DNA of 64,000 nt from Eudromia elegans. Lineage: Eukaryota; Chordata; Aves; Tinamiformes; Tinamidae. Of the stretch, positions 50,831 through 62,535 are shown piece after piece (position 1 is the first letter of the stretch; each line of letters begins with the position of its first letter). The position numbers and the translations under genes were made by a program. The notes beneath the pieces are model-generated. The model saw only the letters and a program-made list of their open reading frames with translations. It searched no databases and had not been told where the DNA came from. The stretch spans positions 2,735,338 to 2,799,337 of the forward strand of contig PTEX01000006.1 of assembly GCA_003342815.1 (NCBI GenBank), read 5' to 3'.

Positions 50831-52609
50831 GAGGCAGGACGGACGCCTCTGGATTTACTCTGGGGAACCTCAAGGCAGGACTCCACCGAGCAATTCCTGA
50901 GTGCTTCTTAAGCTAAACTGGCCCAGCAAAATAACTTTTTCTCATAATGCTGTGAAATTATAGCAAGAACTAAAAAGGCAGTAGAAAGCGTGCTCTGTAG
51001 TTATTTCTAATGGCTTAACTAGCATAAGAGATTTCCACACATTCTAGTACCTAAAATTACCTTCAACTAAACCCAAAGCATGTTCCAAATATATCTCCAA
51101 ATCAATCATATCTGTGCTGCAGTACGAACAATGTTATGATCCAAGACTTAATCCAATCTCTTTTATTGCTTTTGTAGAATGCAAACATTCGTTTGCCCCA
51201 TGTTGTATCTGACTTGGATCTGCATGTAGTAGTAAAACAGTTTTCTTAGCTATCTAATAGATAGCAAATGAAGAAGAGAAATAAGAGAAATAATAAGGTC
51301 AATTTGACATTGCATATTTAGGCAAGGGAATATTTTTTTGAAGAGTGTCATGTCATGGGACTTGGCTGATTTGTGTCTGGATTTTTATTAATTTTTTTGG
51401 AAAGATAACCAGATTTTTTCTTTAAAGCCTTTTTTTTTTTAAAGAAAGCAATTTATTCATTAAAAAGATAAACCAGCAATGGTTTTGTCTTATGGCCTTT
51501 TTCCACCTTAGGAAAGATTAATGTTGAAGCTGAGCATCTGCTACAATAGGTTTTATATTTTTGAAGATTTAATCTGTAGGGATGAGTTAATATTTCCAGG
51601 GAGTGGCATCACAAGACAAGTTAAAATGTCTCTGTCTTATAAATATGAACTCAGATAGTTGAAGAAGTTTGAATACTGAGGCAGTTAACGAGTTTGGCTC
51701 CCAAAGGTACCAAATAATAGCTCCTTCAAAACAATCTCCTTTAAGTGGATGAGATTCTTGGAAATACTATGACATACATCATAACAGCTCACTACAAACA
51801 TAGATCTGGAGACCTGCTTGTGCCAGGAAGTGAAGATACTAGAATACAGCAAATTACTCCTTGCACATACCCCTGTTGGTTTATGCAAGGATGATTTCCT
51901 TTAAGAGAATTGATATCCACCATCAACTATTGTAGAAGAGGCAGGTGGAGACAATATTTCTGGAATACACTTAGGCTGCTGTGAGACCAAAGCAGGACTA
52001 CCATTTGAATTTGAATTCAGGAGTTAAAAAAAAATGCACATGATATTATCACTTCTCAATTTAAATAGATAATGAATAACACAATTTCTCTATGACAAGG
52101 TGTATATAACACCCACTGCCTTGGGTGGAAACTTGCATGACAAAGTTTTTGTTTGTTTGTTTTGTTTTTAATGTAGCAGGGATCAGATCTCAAAAATGTG
52201 TTCATTTAAGGAATCTTTGAGGATCGTGCTTGAAAATCACTGGTAAATAAGACTCATATCTGAGTGATTAGGTAAAAGTAACTGTTAATTGATTAGTGTC
52301 CGAATCCTATTTATTTATCCAATTTATTAATAAAGGAACTTCAGTATCTCTAAGGGCCAGGGTAATAGGAAAGAGAAGCAACCACTGAGGGGACCTGAGG
52401 TACAGCCAAGTTTTAGCAAAAATATGCCTTGAGTTTATGGTTCATTGTAATTTAAGTTAATATAAGAGAAGCCCAAGAGAGAGGTATATTTGGACTCACA
52501 TCCAGGGCATTCCTTCTTTTTGGAGCAGGATGAGAACTTATGTACTTGTATCGTCCTGTTCTTACAATTATTAACCCAAATTGCTATAGCATGAATACTG
52601 AAATTTCTG

Positions 52610-52631
52610 AAAAAAAAAAAAAAAAAAAAAA
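52610..52631. repeat. A22 homopolymer
   Basis: Uninterrupted run of 22 A. No retroposed gene is recognised before it. Confidence 0.9.
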
Positions 52632-54178
52632 TTGCATATATGTGTTCTGTGGAGGGCTTTCAAATATCAGTGATGTCTGCTAAAAATATTAAGTATCATC
52701 ACAGATATTCTATTTTATAACGTGAGACCTGGGAAAATTCAAAACAAAATCTTACATTGCGTGTATGAAGGACACACACAAAGTTCTAACCTCTTTTTTT
52801 TTGGCATATCTTCAACTTCAAAATGGCCAAATAGAGTTTTTGAAATGTTTTTATGAAAAAATATAAAATATTTGTTCTATAATGTCAAGGAATGTATAAC
52901 CCAGTTTGTAAAGTCACATGGGTTTCATTTTGCCTTCAGTTACTGTCCTCAGTTCCTTTGTGTTTAGGAGAAGAATTCGACCCATCTGTTTTTAGGAGTA
53001 GAGGGAAGAGAAACTGAGCACTTTTTCAACAACTGAAAATCATCTCAAGATAAGTAGATCAACTTAGACTCAAACTATAAAAACAACCGCAACATCAACA
53101 CAACTACCACAGTGCTCCAGTCTTTTGCCTGGTACTTATCTGAAAAATAATGGCCCAAAGCCATCTACCATTGCTTAAAATACACGATGATAAAACCAGA
53201 GTCTGGAAAATATCAGTATTTGATCTATTTGGTAAACTTTCAAATATTTCTTTCAGAAGACTTGCCAGGCAAACAGTGTAGCATAAAACTTAGTTTTATT
53301 TAATTTGTGTTTTATTGCTTTTGAATTTAACTTTCAAATAAGACATGATTAGAGAACAAGAGCTGAGCAAAGGTACATCACTTCTGTTGAAGAAGGCTAA
53401 GTGACTGAGTCTGTAGAATGTGGGTTTGTGGGTGCATTTCAATCCATTGGAGTCATGCTGCTGCTGGTGTAGTTGGTCCAGACCTGAACCTGAGACAGGT
53501 TGAACATAATAAATACAACACCTTACTAGAACTTTCTCTTCTGTATGCTGTTGTTGTTTTTATCAAGGCCAGAATACTGGTGCATCCTGACAAGGAGACC
53601 ATACATTCCTTACTTTGAACTGACACTGCTTTATTCATTAGTTTGTTGCCAGAATAAGAGGAAGATTGCATCCACAAAACCAAGAGACAGTAGAAAAAAA
53701 AAAACCTTGTGATTGAGCTTTTTTTGAGTTGTCTTCAGATTTCACTGCAAACCTGAAAATCACCCATTTGTAAATGTAAAAAATAATACTGTTAACCCAG
53801 ACCTTTAATTTTATACTAACGACTGGAAGTGGCTGACACGAACATGAGAGCATTTACACCTCAGGGGCAGAGCTGATGAACGATTGAATGTAAAGCCTCT
53901 TTGATGAACGTTAGTTCAGATCCCCAGCTGCCCTATTTTGAAACAAGGCAGGCTATCAGTGAACTTAAGCAATACTAGTTTGTAATTATAGCACCTTTCA
54001 AACCAGAAGTCTTTATCCATTTGCATGGCAAAAAATTCAGTCACTGTTAGACTAGGATACACGCATAAAATAGCCCCAGTCTTTCTAATGCAACTGCAGC
54101 TAGGACTTCTAACTATATTGAGTCTTCACCTGTCAAAAGCTTTTTAAAAATTATTATTATTATTATTTTTTCCTATGT

Positions 54179-54199
54179 CATATGAAATATATTCATATG
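54179..54199. repeat. 8-bp hairpin followed by a second inverted repeat
   Basis: catatgaa and ttcatatg pair across atata. Immediately downstream, atctcat (about 54214) and atgagat (about 54228) form another short inverted repeat. Confidence 0.7.
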
Positions 54200-56748
54200 T
54201 TTCATATGTTCATATCTCATCTTGTAGTATGAGATGTGTATGTATAGGTGGATATTTTGCCACATAATATATAGTGTAATAGACACGGTATATAGAGTAG
54301 ACAAATTATTAGAATGAATAAAAGATGAATCACTAATAAGAATATCTGTATTTTAATTGCTCAGGAAATTATTTTTGTGGACCAGTAGAGAACACAATAT
54401 TCTCTTTTCATGAGACTTACTGTAACTTAGGCAGAGAAGTTTTTCAACACTAATGAAAAAATTTAATAGAAATTCCATCATAGCTGCCATAAGAATGAAA
54501 TAGTAGGAAAAGTCATTGTAAAAAGATCTAAAAATATAGAATACTACATGAGAATGGTTTTAAAAGCAACAAAAATGCATATAGTATCATTTTCCAAAAA
54601 TAGCAATTTAAACCAGTGTTGTGTTCCCAAGTTTTCTCACAGTAAAATAATGTATCATGTAGGAGAAAAGCTATGTGTAGTCAACAATGTAATAATATTT
54701 TTTCAAGTATAAAGACAAGGTTTAAATGAAAAAGGACATGTTTTTCTTTGTGCACTCTAATGCCTCAACCTACATGAATATAAAAATAAGCAAATAATTC
54801 TTTGTCATTACACAGTTGAAAGGAAGCATCTGACTAATAATTTTAAAAGATGGGAATGAAACTGCAACATAAATATTTTATAATGTAAAAGGGGGGCTAC
54901 AATCAATGGTTAGAACCACGAAAACACACAAATGTTTGTATAAAACTGAAATGGCAGGTTTCTATATGATCAAGTATAAGGCATAGTATGATAATGAAGG
55001 TTAATTTAATAACAACTTCTTTGCTCATAAATATGTGATATAAGGGAATATCATGATGAAATGGAAAGAGATTTCATTCAGTAGCACACACATATTCACA
55101 AGGGTCTGACAATGTCTTGATACTGGCAAATAAAATTTGGTGGTCTAATTTGGCCACTGCCAGGGGTTTTTTTTGTCAAAAAACCAAACCAAACCAAAAC
55201 AAAAAGATTAGCATTACTGAATGGCTGAAACCTCAAACTGATTAGGTAGTTTACTTTTATGAGGAACACTGTGTACAGAAGGATTAGGAAGCAAATGCAC
55301 ATGCTTCTGAAGTATTATGCAAGTATTTAAATGTTCTGCCTTCCCGTTATAGTTCTTATGTATTTACTCAAACCTTGTTCTTGTATTCCTTCTCATCTCA
55401 GGGCATTACAACAAAGGCCATTCTCCATCTGCAAAAAAACATACAAGCGGATGTTATTAATATTGATTCTCATGTGTCTGGGCTCCAGAATAAAATTAAT
55501 TTAAAATGAATATAAGCAATGCACAATAAGGAGTTTAATGAACGGATTTTAAAAAATATTTGTTTAGAAATTATACAGACTAATAAGGATCATTGAAGAG
55601 TAGTTCATTTAAATACTAGATGCTAACAAAAATAGTGTGGCCTGTGTAGCACTGCCTACTGTTTTTCCCAGGGTTGTCCCTTGCATTCTGGGAAGTTAGC
55701 CATGTGACACTGCAGTACTCATGGACTTGTGTCCTTACAGGCCCTTCCTGAGATTAAATAAATAAATAAAGACATGAAAGAAGAGTTGATACTGAAACAA
55801 CATAATTGAGAATACACAGAAGTGATTAAAGCCTCTGCAGTTACATTTAGAGATTGATAAATAGCTCAGAAAGCAAAGACACTTGAATACTGCAGGCATT
55901 ATAAATATCAAATCAGCTTGACATGCAGTCAGGTAAAACCCCAGGAGCATATCTAATTCTACCAATGCTTCTGCAAGCAAAGTGCTTCAGAAACAGCTTC
56001 TGAAGTACCAGCCAGCATAAGAATGGACCAAAGGGTGTTGCAGAATGAAAAAGTAATGGAGGTAGCTCCCGAGTAGTTAAAAGAAAGGCAATAAATCATC
56101 ATTAACTGACACCATTGTCACTACAAAGAAATTTTAGATTCTGTTAATTTTTTTCAGTGATCTGAAGTATTTGGAAATGTGATTTGGGAAACCACTAGGA
56201 CTTCAGATTTTGGTTTTGGTGAGCAGTGTAAAAGGTCTGACTCATCACTCATCAAAGTCAATGGAAAAAAAAATCTTGTTCATTTCAATATGCTAATTGC
56301 TAATTCCATGCTTCATTCCTAAAACAAACAAGCAAAAAATCAAAATGTGAAATGTTTTCATGGAATGTGAGATAAATATATCTTAAGTGTACTCAATAGA
56401 GTCTTTGAATATCTCTGTATATGACATCTTTTTTCAGCTTCAAATTACAAAGGCTTTGCTAATTACCAAATTACCAATTACCCTTTCATTTAACCTGAAA
56501 CAACTCACACTTTCCCTTCTTTGCATGCTGGCCAGCACTGGGGAATGCTGAAAATTATTTGTGGAGAGGAGTGACATGCCCTGACATTCTCCCATGCTCG
56601 CAGAGAATAAAATGCTTCACTAAACCCTCCTTTTGTGTTTGTTCTAAGAATTAAAAAAGTATTAATCAAAATGATCTCGTTTACTAATAAAAGGAGCCAT
56701 CATCTAACTAAAAATAAACACGGGAAACAAAACACGAAAATGGCAAAC

Positions 56749-57058
56749 TTTAATTAGAAACACAGAGCATTGTACATCCCTGATGCAAACCCTTTGGCTC
56801 GTGTTCCTGCCTCGAAAATAGCATATCAAAACCCTGTGAAGCTGCACTTCACAACGGGCTAAAAGCTGCCTTTGCTCTGGGCAGCCTTGAGGAGCATCTG
56901 GACTTCTCGGAGCTCCTTGGCTGCCTGTGCCGGGGCAGCTGGGCCAGGCTGAGCTCCTGGCCTAGGGTCCCTCCACCCTCCCAGGAGACAGCAGAGCTGC
57001 TTGCACAAGGTGGGTCTCCCAAACCACCTGGACACTGCACGGAGCCTCGTCCATCAGC
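56749..57058 (-). other. GC-rich pocket with minus-strand 3'-end-like features
   Basis: On the minus strand a GC-rich stretch (57058 down to about 56862) carries a frame ending at TAG (56859-56861) with a helical, alanine/lysine-rich C-terminus (AQAAKELREVQMLLKAAQ). About 105 bases further along is an ATTAAA hexamer (56749-56754 on the + strand as tttaat). This has the form of a short coding end plus 3' UTR. Two other minus frames are also open over much of the pocket, and no strong acceptor is visible, so coding status is doubtful. It could be a lineage-specific last exon, a retroposed fragment or chance. Confidence 0.2.
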
Positions 57059-58439
57059 TGTATGGGGAGTGTCAATTTCCTTACTTTTGATGCATTTTCT
57101 GGATACTTTTAAATTAAGGAGAGGAATATCATTTCTTGAGCCAGTTCTTCATGTGGTCCTTCAGAACAGGTGGAATAAAAAACTGCTGTAGGTAGTGTGA
57201 AGTATTTTTTAATTAGGGAGCAGGAATTTTATCTCCCTGTAGTTGATGCAGGGCAATTGCTCTAAATTTTTGTGGTAACAGAGCTCAGAATCTTTTCAGC
57301 TGACTTTATCGAGAACCACCCCAAACCACAAACCCTTACTTCTAGAATATCTGATATTTCTGTGCAGGTCATTGCACTACTATGTAGCAAGTTGTACAGA
57401 CACACGACTTACTGGATGGGAATTTTCTGGAGCTGGAATTTCGTCCTAGTTTGCTGTTTGTGTAGTTCCATACACAATGAGATCCTGATGCCTTAACAGA
57501 GGGGCTACTACCATAATGCAAAAAAATGCTAATTACAAAACTATGTTTTTTTGCATTTATCATGGGAAGCTAGTTACATTGCTGTAGAGAGAAATATATT
57601 TATTTATCATTTAAAATGATAACATTCGGTATTAGACTTTTTTTTTTTTAAATTCTTCAAATGATTCAAGAATCAATTTCAATTTTTCTCATGAGGTCCT
57701 TGATCTGCCAGGTGGTTCAGATGCAGTACTCTCATGCTTAATTGTTGTTAGGATTGAAATCTAAATAAATTTCTTCTTTGAAGTGTCTTGCATCTCCTAT
57801 GTATGTGCTCATATATATATATAGACTACAGTGCATAGAATTGATAAGCATGCACCTTTTATGTAACCTTTGCAAACACTAATCTTTTTATAGACTGCCA
57901 TTGAACTAGTAAAGCGGGATATAGTTAGCTTTCAAAGTACTCACTAACAATTGTGTGTTATAAATTTTTATATAGTGATATAATTGTGGACATCTGCTGA
58001 CACTCAAAAAGTATTATGTTATGAAATTTCATTTTAAAATGATTTGTGACTTCTTTTCACTTTTTGCATTAGCTCTTATATCTGTCAGGTACTTTTGGTA
58101 CTATAGCATAGATGTCTAGGAAAGAAATAAAAAATAATCGTTAAGTGCTATTTGCTGGTGGACTAAGCCACTAAATTGCCACTAAGGCTGCTTGCTCTGA
58201 GACATATGAACACAGCATGTGAATGAAAGAAATTTGAGATTTTGCCAGATAGGTAGCTGTGACAGTGGCTGTGGTTGTCTGTGTTAGTGAGGGCAGTGCG
58301 CCAGCCCTGCTCTTAGCCACAGAGGCCCATTCTGACTTCCCCAAAGTCAGCTCAGGTTCTCTAATTGCAGCAGAGGCACATATTTATATATGTGTGTGTA
58401 AATGATAAATCTGTCATCCTTCTCCTATTGAAATCACTG
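57059..58439. other. No gene recognised
   Basis: AT-rich sequence with an (AT)n run at 57811-57823. Confidence 0.5.
57811..57823. repeat. (AT)n microsatellite
   Basis: About six AT units. Confidence 0.9.
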
Positions 58440-58830
58440 AAAAAACTTTCATTAATCTACATGGGAGCAAAATTTGATGCAACATAAAGGATGAAATAGT
58501 AAGTTCTGATTCTGAATGAAGAACTTCATGGAGAGATAAAACTGAATATGTTAGGAGGACTTTAAGGACCAGAAAGATGGAAGGAAATTGGATGGAAAGT
58601 AAAATAAAGAAACATGAAAAAGGATGAATGTAAGGAATGGCATGCATGTGTAGGAATAACATGAGCAAAAGCTAAGTAAAATAGGAATTATAAAAGGGGA
58701 AGACATGAAAGACAGAGCACGAGCTAAATAAAGTAAATAGGAGACAATAAAAGAAGTTTTGATAAGAGGATAAGAAAGCAGACCAAAATTAAGGTCAGGC
58801 TGTGAAAGATATGTGGATACAAATTAGCAG
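58440..58830. repeat. Purine-rich block on + strand
   Basis: In two 60-base lines counted (58561-58620 and 58681-58740), 77-78% of bases are purines. Typical runs are agaaagatggaaggaaattg and aaaaggggaagacatgaaag. The minus strand therefore shows an 84-codon hydrophobic frame (58414-58668) that I regard as an artefact. The style resembles 23205-23520, and the reverse resembles 36160-36560 and 63800-63990. Confidence 0.6.
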
Positions 58831-60337
58831 GATCTGATGAAATTCATATCAAAGCATTCAAAGCTATAGCAAAAGCAATCTATGAAACATCAAGGATTAT
58901 GTTTGAGAATTTACGGGGAATAGAGACTGAGAAAGGGCAAAGATATTGCCCGTTTCCTGCCTGCTTAGCTTACATTTGATTCCTAAAACCTGTTAGGACA
59001 TCATAATAAACAACCAACTTGCAAACAGCTAGTCATATGGAAGAACTTGCCTGTCCTGAATTTAGACTTCTTAGCTCTGTATCTTTTCCCCTACAATGTC
59101 CAAAGTTTTATATCTAAGGAGTAGTATGAGAATATATACAATAATAATTTTCTAGCGTACTCAGTCTTCAGCAATTTGTGACTTAGGTATTCTGACATAT
59201 TTAATAACTTTCAGTGGATTTGTCTGTCATTTTCACACCTGGTTTCCCTTTGGATGCATGTAGGCTTTTAGTGTGCATGAAATCCTGCTGCAAGGATTTC
59301 CACATATTGAAAACATAATGTGTGACAAACAAGGAGAAAACAAACAAACAAATGGCTCAGATTGGTAACAATAATAACAACAACAACAATAAAGTTAAGC
59401 TAATTCTATTTCCTTTGCTAACAGAATTGGTCCAATGAATGATGGAAAAGTACACCAGATGATATGTCATGACTTTTGGAAGTGTTGGTTGTTGCCTGTG
59501 TGACTTTTCTGTAAACCAAGTAGGAAAGTAAAATATCTATACATAGAACTGAAAAAGATAACAATACACTATTAGCTGACAAAACAGATAAGCAGTTGCA
59601 AAAGATTACTGGGTCTATTTGAGCTTTTTGTTAGGATGAATAATGCAACAAGTACAAGAGGGTGGAATAAAGCACTGTTATAAAAGCTGCTGCTGATAGT
59701 GTGTGAGGACTTGCAAGTGTGAGAGTGTGTGTGTATCAGGAGAACAAAAGGTGAAAAATAGTTTCATAAAGCTCCCATGAAAATGAAGGTCTGCGGACTT
59801 TGGACAGAATTTCTCAGATATTGCAGATAATCTTATTTCTCAGGTCAGTTGCTGCAACCCACTTGCCTCAGAAAGCAACATGTAGTTGTGGGTGGAATTG
59901 TTTTAATCTTAAACTAATGTATAACAGTGCAACTACACTGTTGTCCATGGAATTAGGCCAGAGTTCGCCAGTTAAAGATTGTTTGTTTTGGTTTGCAAAA
60001 GAAAACATGCAGTTCCCTAAGAAAAACTTTAAAAACAGGAATTCTGTGATAATTTTGTTGGGTGAAATATTTTAAAGAGTATCTTGGCGTTTGAGAAGCT
60101 GTGAAGTGCAGTGAATCCAGTCAGTTTGGTGATTGTTAAGATGCTAATTATATATACATATATATAAATATATATATAAGAAACAAATTAATCTATCTGT
60201 GTAAGGAATTGAAAATACAGACAGAACTAGCTGGTTGCCAGATGATTCCAGAAACTCTTTGAGCTGAAAGTTCAGGGTGTTCACTGGTTAGCAAGTAGCA
60301 ATGTGAAACCTTTACTCTATTCTCATCCCCTGCATTC
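58831..60337. other. No gene recognised
   Basis: AT-rich, with (AAAC)n at 59338-59353, an (AAC/AAT)n stretch at 59367-59391 and an AT-rich repeat at 60148-60179. The 91-codon frame at 59800-60075 is not recognisable. Confidence 0.5.
60148..60179. repeat. AT-rich simple repeat (TATATA with interruptions)
   Basis: Alternating TA with single c and a interruptions. Confidence 0.9.
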
Positions 60338-60445
60338 AAATTGGATAGCATAGGCCAGATCTACAAAGGAATTTTGGTCCCTCATTTTTTTAAAAACCCC
60401 TAAACTTAGATGCTCAAATAGGGGTTGGAAGCCTGAAAGTCTTTG
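60338..60445 (+). repeat. Old sauropsid repeat, 'ccagatctacaaagg' type
   Basis: ggccagatctacaaaggaat and then cctaaacttagatgctcaaa follow the common turtle/crocodile/bird repeat 'ggccagatccacaaagggatttaggcacctaa'. Diverged. Confidence 0.5.
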
Positions 60446-61947
60446 TATATCTTGGCTTGTATATGCAGCATTTTCTATAGGCTGTGCACAAATCACAACC
60501 ACGAAGGAACACCTGGGGAGGGAGAAAGGGGAACTGATCTCAGAACTTCATATGTTTTTTATTACTAGGTAACTCTTTCCATGTAATGCATGTGTACAGA
60601 ATGGTTGCCTTACTTGGAATCTGGCTTCCAGGGAGGCCAGCTTACATCACAGAGCTGGGAATAAACAGCCAAAAGTTCAGTACTATTTAGTAAAACCCAG
60701 ACCATGCTACATGATCTTCAGGCATAGAAAATACATCTTTGCACTGCTGTAGAGTACTTTATGAGCTGTCAGTAGATATGGCATGACTTGCATTCCAATT
60801 TCCCATGGCTGCAGTGTGTCGCCAAAAATATCTTTGTTACTCTTGAATATGTTCTGCGTTGGTGGATGGGGTGCAGGACAAGGTTGAAATGTCAAGAAAT
60901 TAATCTGAAATGATGTTCTGGATTTTTTCCACACTGTGGGATTCAGACCATAGTGCAGGTGGTGGTCCTATAAAACACTTGTTTTTCACAAATCATTCTG
61001 CCTGTTCATTAATTTCATGAACCAGAAGACCATTTCCCTGTGGTCCTATTTTAAGGAAAGGGCTCTCCAGACCTGTATCTGCTCTCCACAGCCTGCAAAG
61101 AGTTACACCTCACTTATCAACATAGCCCGTGAAGGCGCAGAGAAATCACAGGCTTTTGGGAGCTACAAGCTGAAATGGGAAACATGATCTGCAGGGAGCG
61201 TAAAGAACCAAAGCAGTTTCTCATCTGGAAGTTAATATTATTAACTTTAAATTACTGAAAGTTCAAAATTTTGCTATTCTTTTACTTTTTTTTTACAGTT
61301 TTTACAGAAAATAATGAATCCACAATGTTTTGCATCAGTTACCGACCTGGCTCACTGGGCAGGGTTTGCTCCCCTCGTGAAACAGACACTGTTTCTCTGG
61401 CCAGCGTTTTCACGCAAGCGCCTAAATGGAGATGCCCATTCAGGTCTTGCTAAAACACAAATAATTTTTTTTTTTGTATGTGTGTGTGAGAAAGTGTCGA
61501 AGCTCCAACACTTATTTTTGTTTGAACTTAGGGCAAAAAAATGACATCTTTCTCCCCCTCCTTTTTTTTTTTTTTCCTGAGAGAGAGGTCATTCTGCAGG
61601 AGACTCACCAAACCAAGTAAGATCATTTGTCCTGCAGCTAGGAGGTCTGAGCACTTGATCCACTCAGCTCCACAAGCCTTCCTTGTAATCTTTCCTCAGC
61701 AGCCATTAGTGTCTGTGTAAATTATTCAGTGTTTATGAAGGAAAAGAAGAAGAGGAGAGAAATTCAATCTAGATCGATCGAGGAAGTATGAGACTCTGTT
61801 TGAGCTCTGGTTTGAGCTCTGATTCAACTCAATATCACTAGGTCCTGAGAACTCCAGGGCAGCTTTCTGTTTTCCCCATTTCTAATTGCACCTCGGCTCT
61901 GTGAAGGTTTTATTCTAAATACTGTATTTCTGTGGGTCACATTCCAT

Positions 61948-61972
61948 AGAATTTGCTGTATTAGCAAATTCT
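61948..61972. repeat. 10-bp perfect hairpin, 5-base loop
   Basis: agaatttgct pairs with agcaaattct across gtatt; one further wobble pair is possible. Too short for a microRNA precursor. Confidence 0.8.
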
Positions 61973-62489
61973 GAGCTTCTCTGGAGGGGCCTCCACCAGT
62001 ACACATTTCAGCTGATGTTCTCCAGCGGTGCAGGCTGTGTGCGTGCTAGCAATCCCCACTGCCTATTTTCTCCCTGGCAAGGAATTAGAACAACTTTTGA
62101 CCTTCAGCCTGCTGGAAGGCATGAGTTAAATGATCATCTCCGATTCCTACTTTCCCTACAAAGAACTAACCAATAGCCTATAAATTCAGAAAACTCAACA
62201 GGGAGTTGAGTTGGAAAGAAGAAGTGATAGATGAGTTGTGATATAGAAGAGGCTATGCACAGCAAGCTAGATACAACTGTATTCAGTTCCCATTGTGCTC
62301 ACTTTGCACTGCATGGTCACCCCTGAAGTGGAAAGAAGCAATGCTAGCACCTAGATAAGACTAAGAGTATAGAGAGGTGGCTGCTTAAAATTCTGGTAGG
62401 GGTAGATAGATAGAACACTAAGGAAGGAGAAGAATTATTTGAGGACATATGAGACATATGTAGGTAAGTTAAGGAAATCAAGGACAACT

Positions 62490-62535
62490 GGAGAAAAAAG
62501 AAAAAAGAAAGAAAAAAGGAAAAAAGAAAAGACAA
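62490..62535. repeat. Pure purine tract (GA-rich)
   Basis: About 44 bases of A and G only, in (gaaaaaa)n-like units. Confidence 0.9.

Larger units (their letters stand above)
50831..56748. other. AT-rich gene-desert sequence
   Basis: Nearly 6 kb without a supported gene. It contains a (TTTG)n-like stretch near 52147-52168, an A22 run at 52610-52631, an (ATT)n stretch near 54149-54168, an AT hairpin at 54179-54199 and three aattacc units at 56461-56482. Parts may be conserved non-coding DNA, which cannot be judged without an alignment. Confidence 0.5.

Noticed and set aside
61310..61443. Exon-like stretch after a T-rich tttacag acceptor
   Set aside because: The donor at the end (gtcttg) is poor, and two frames compete without a recognisable product.
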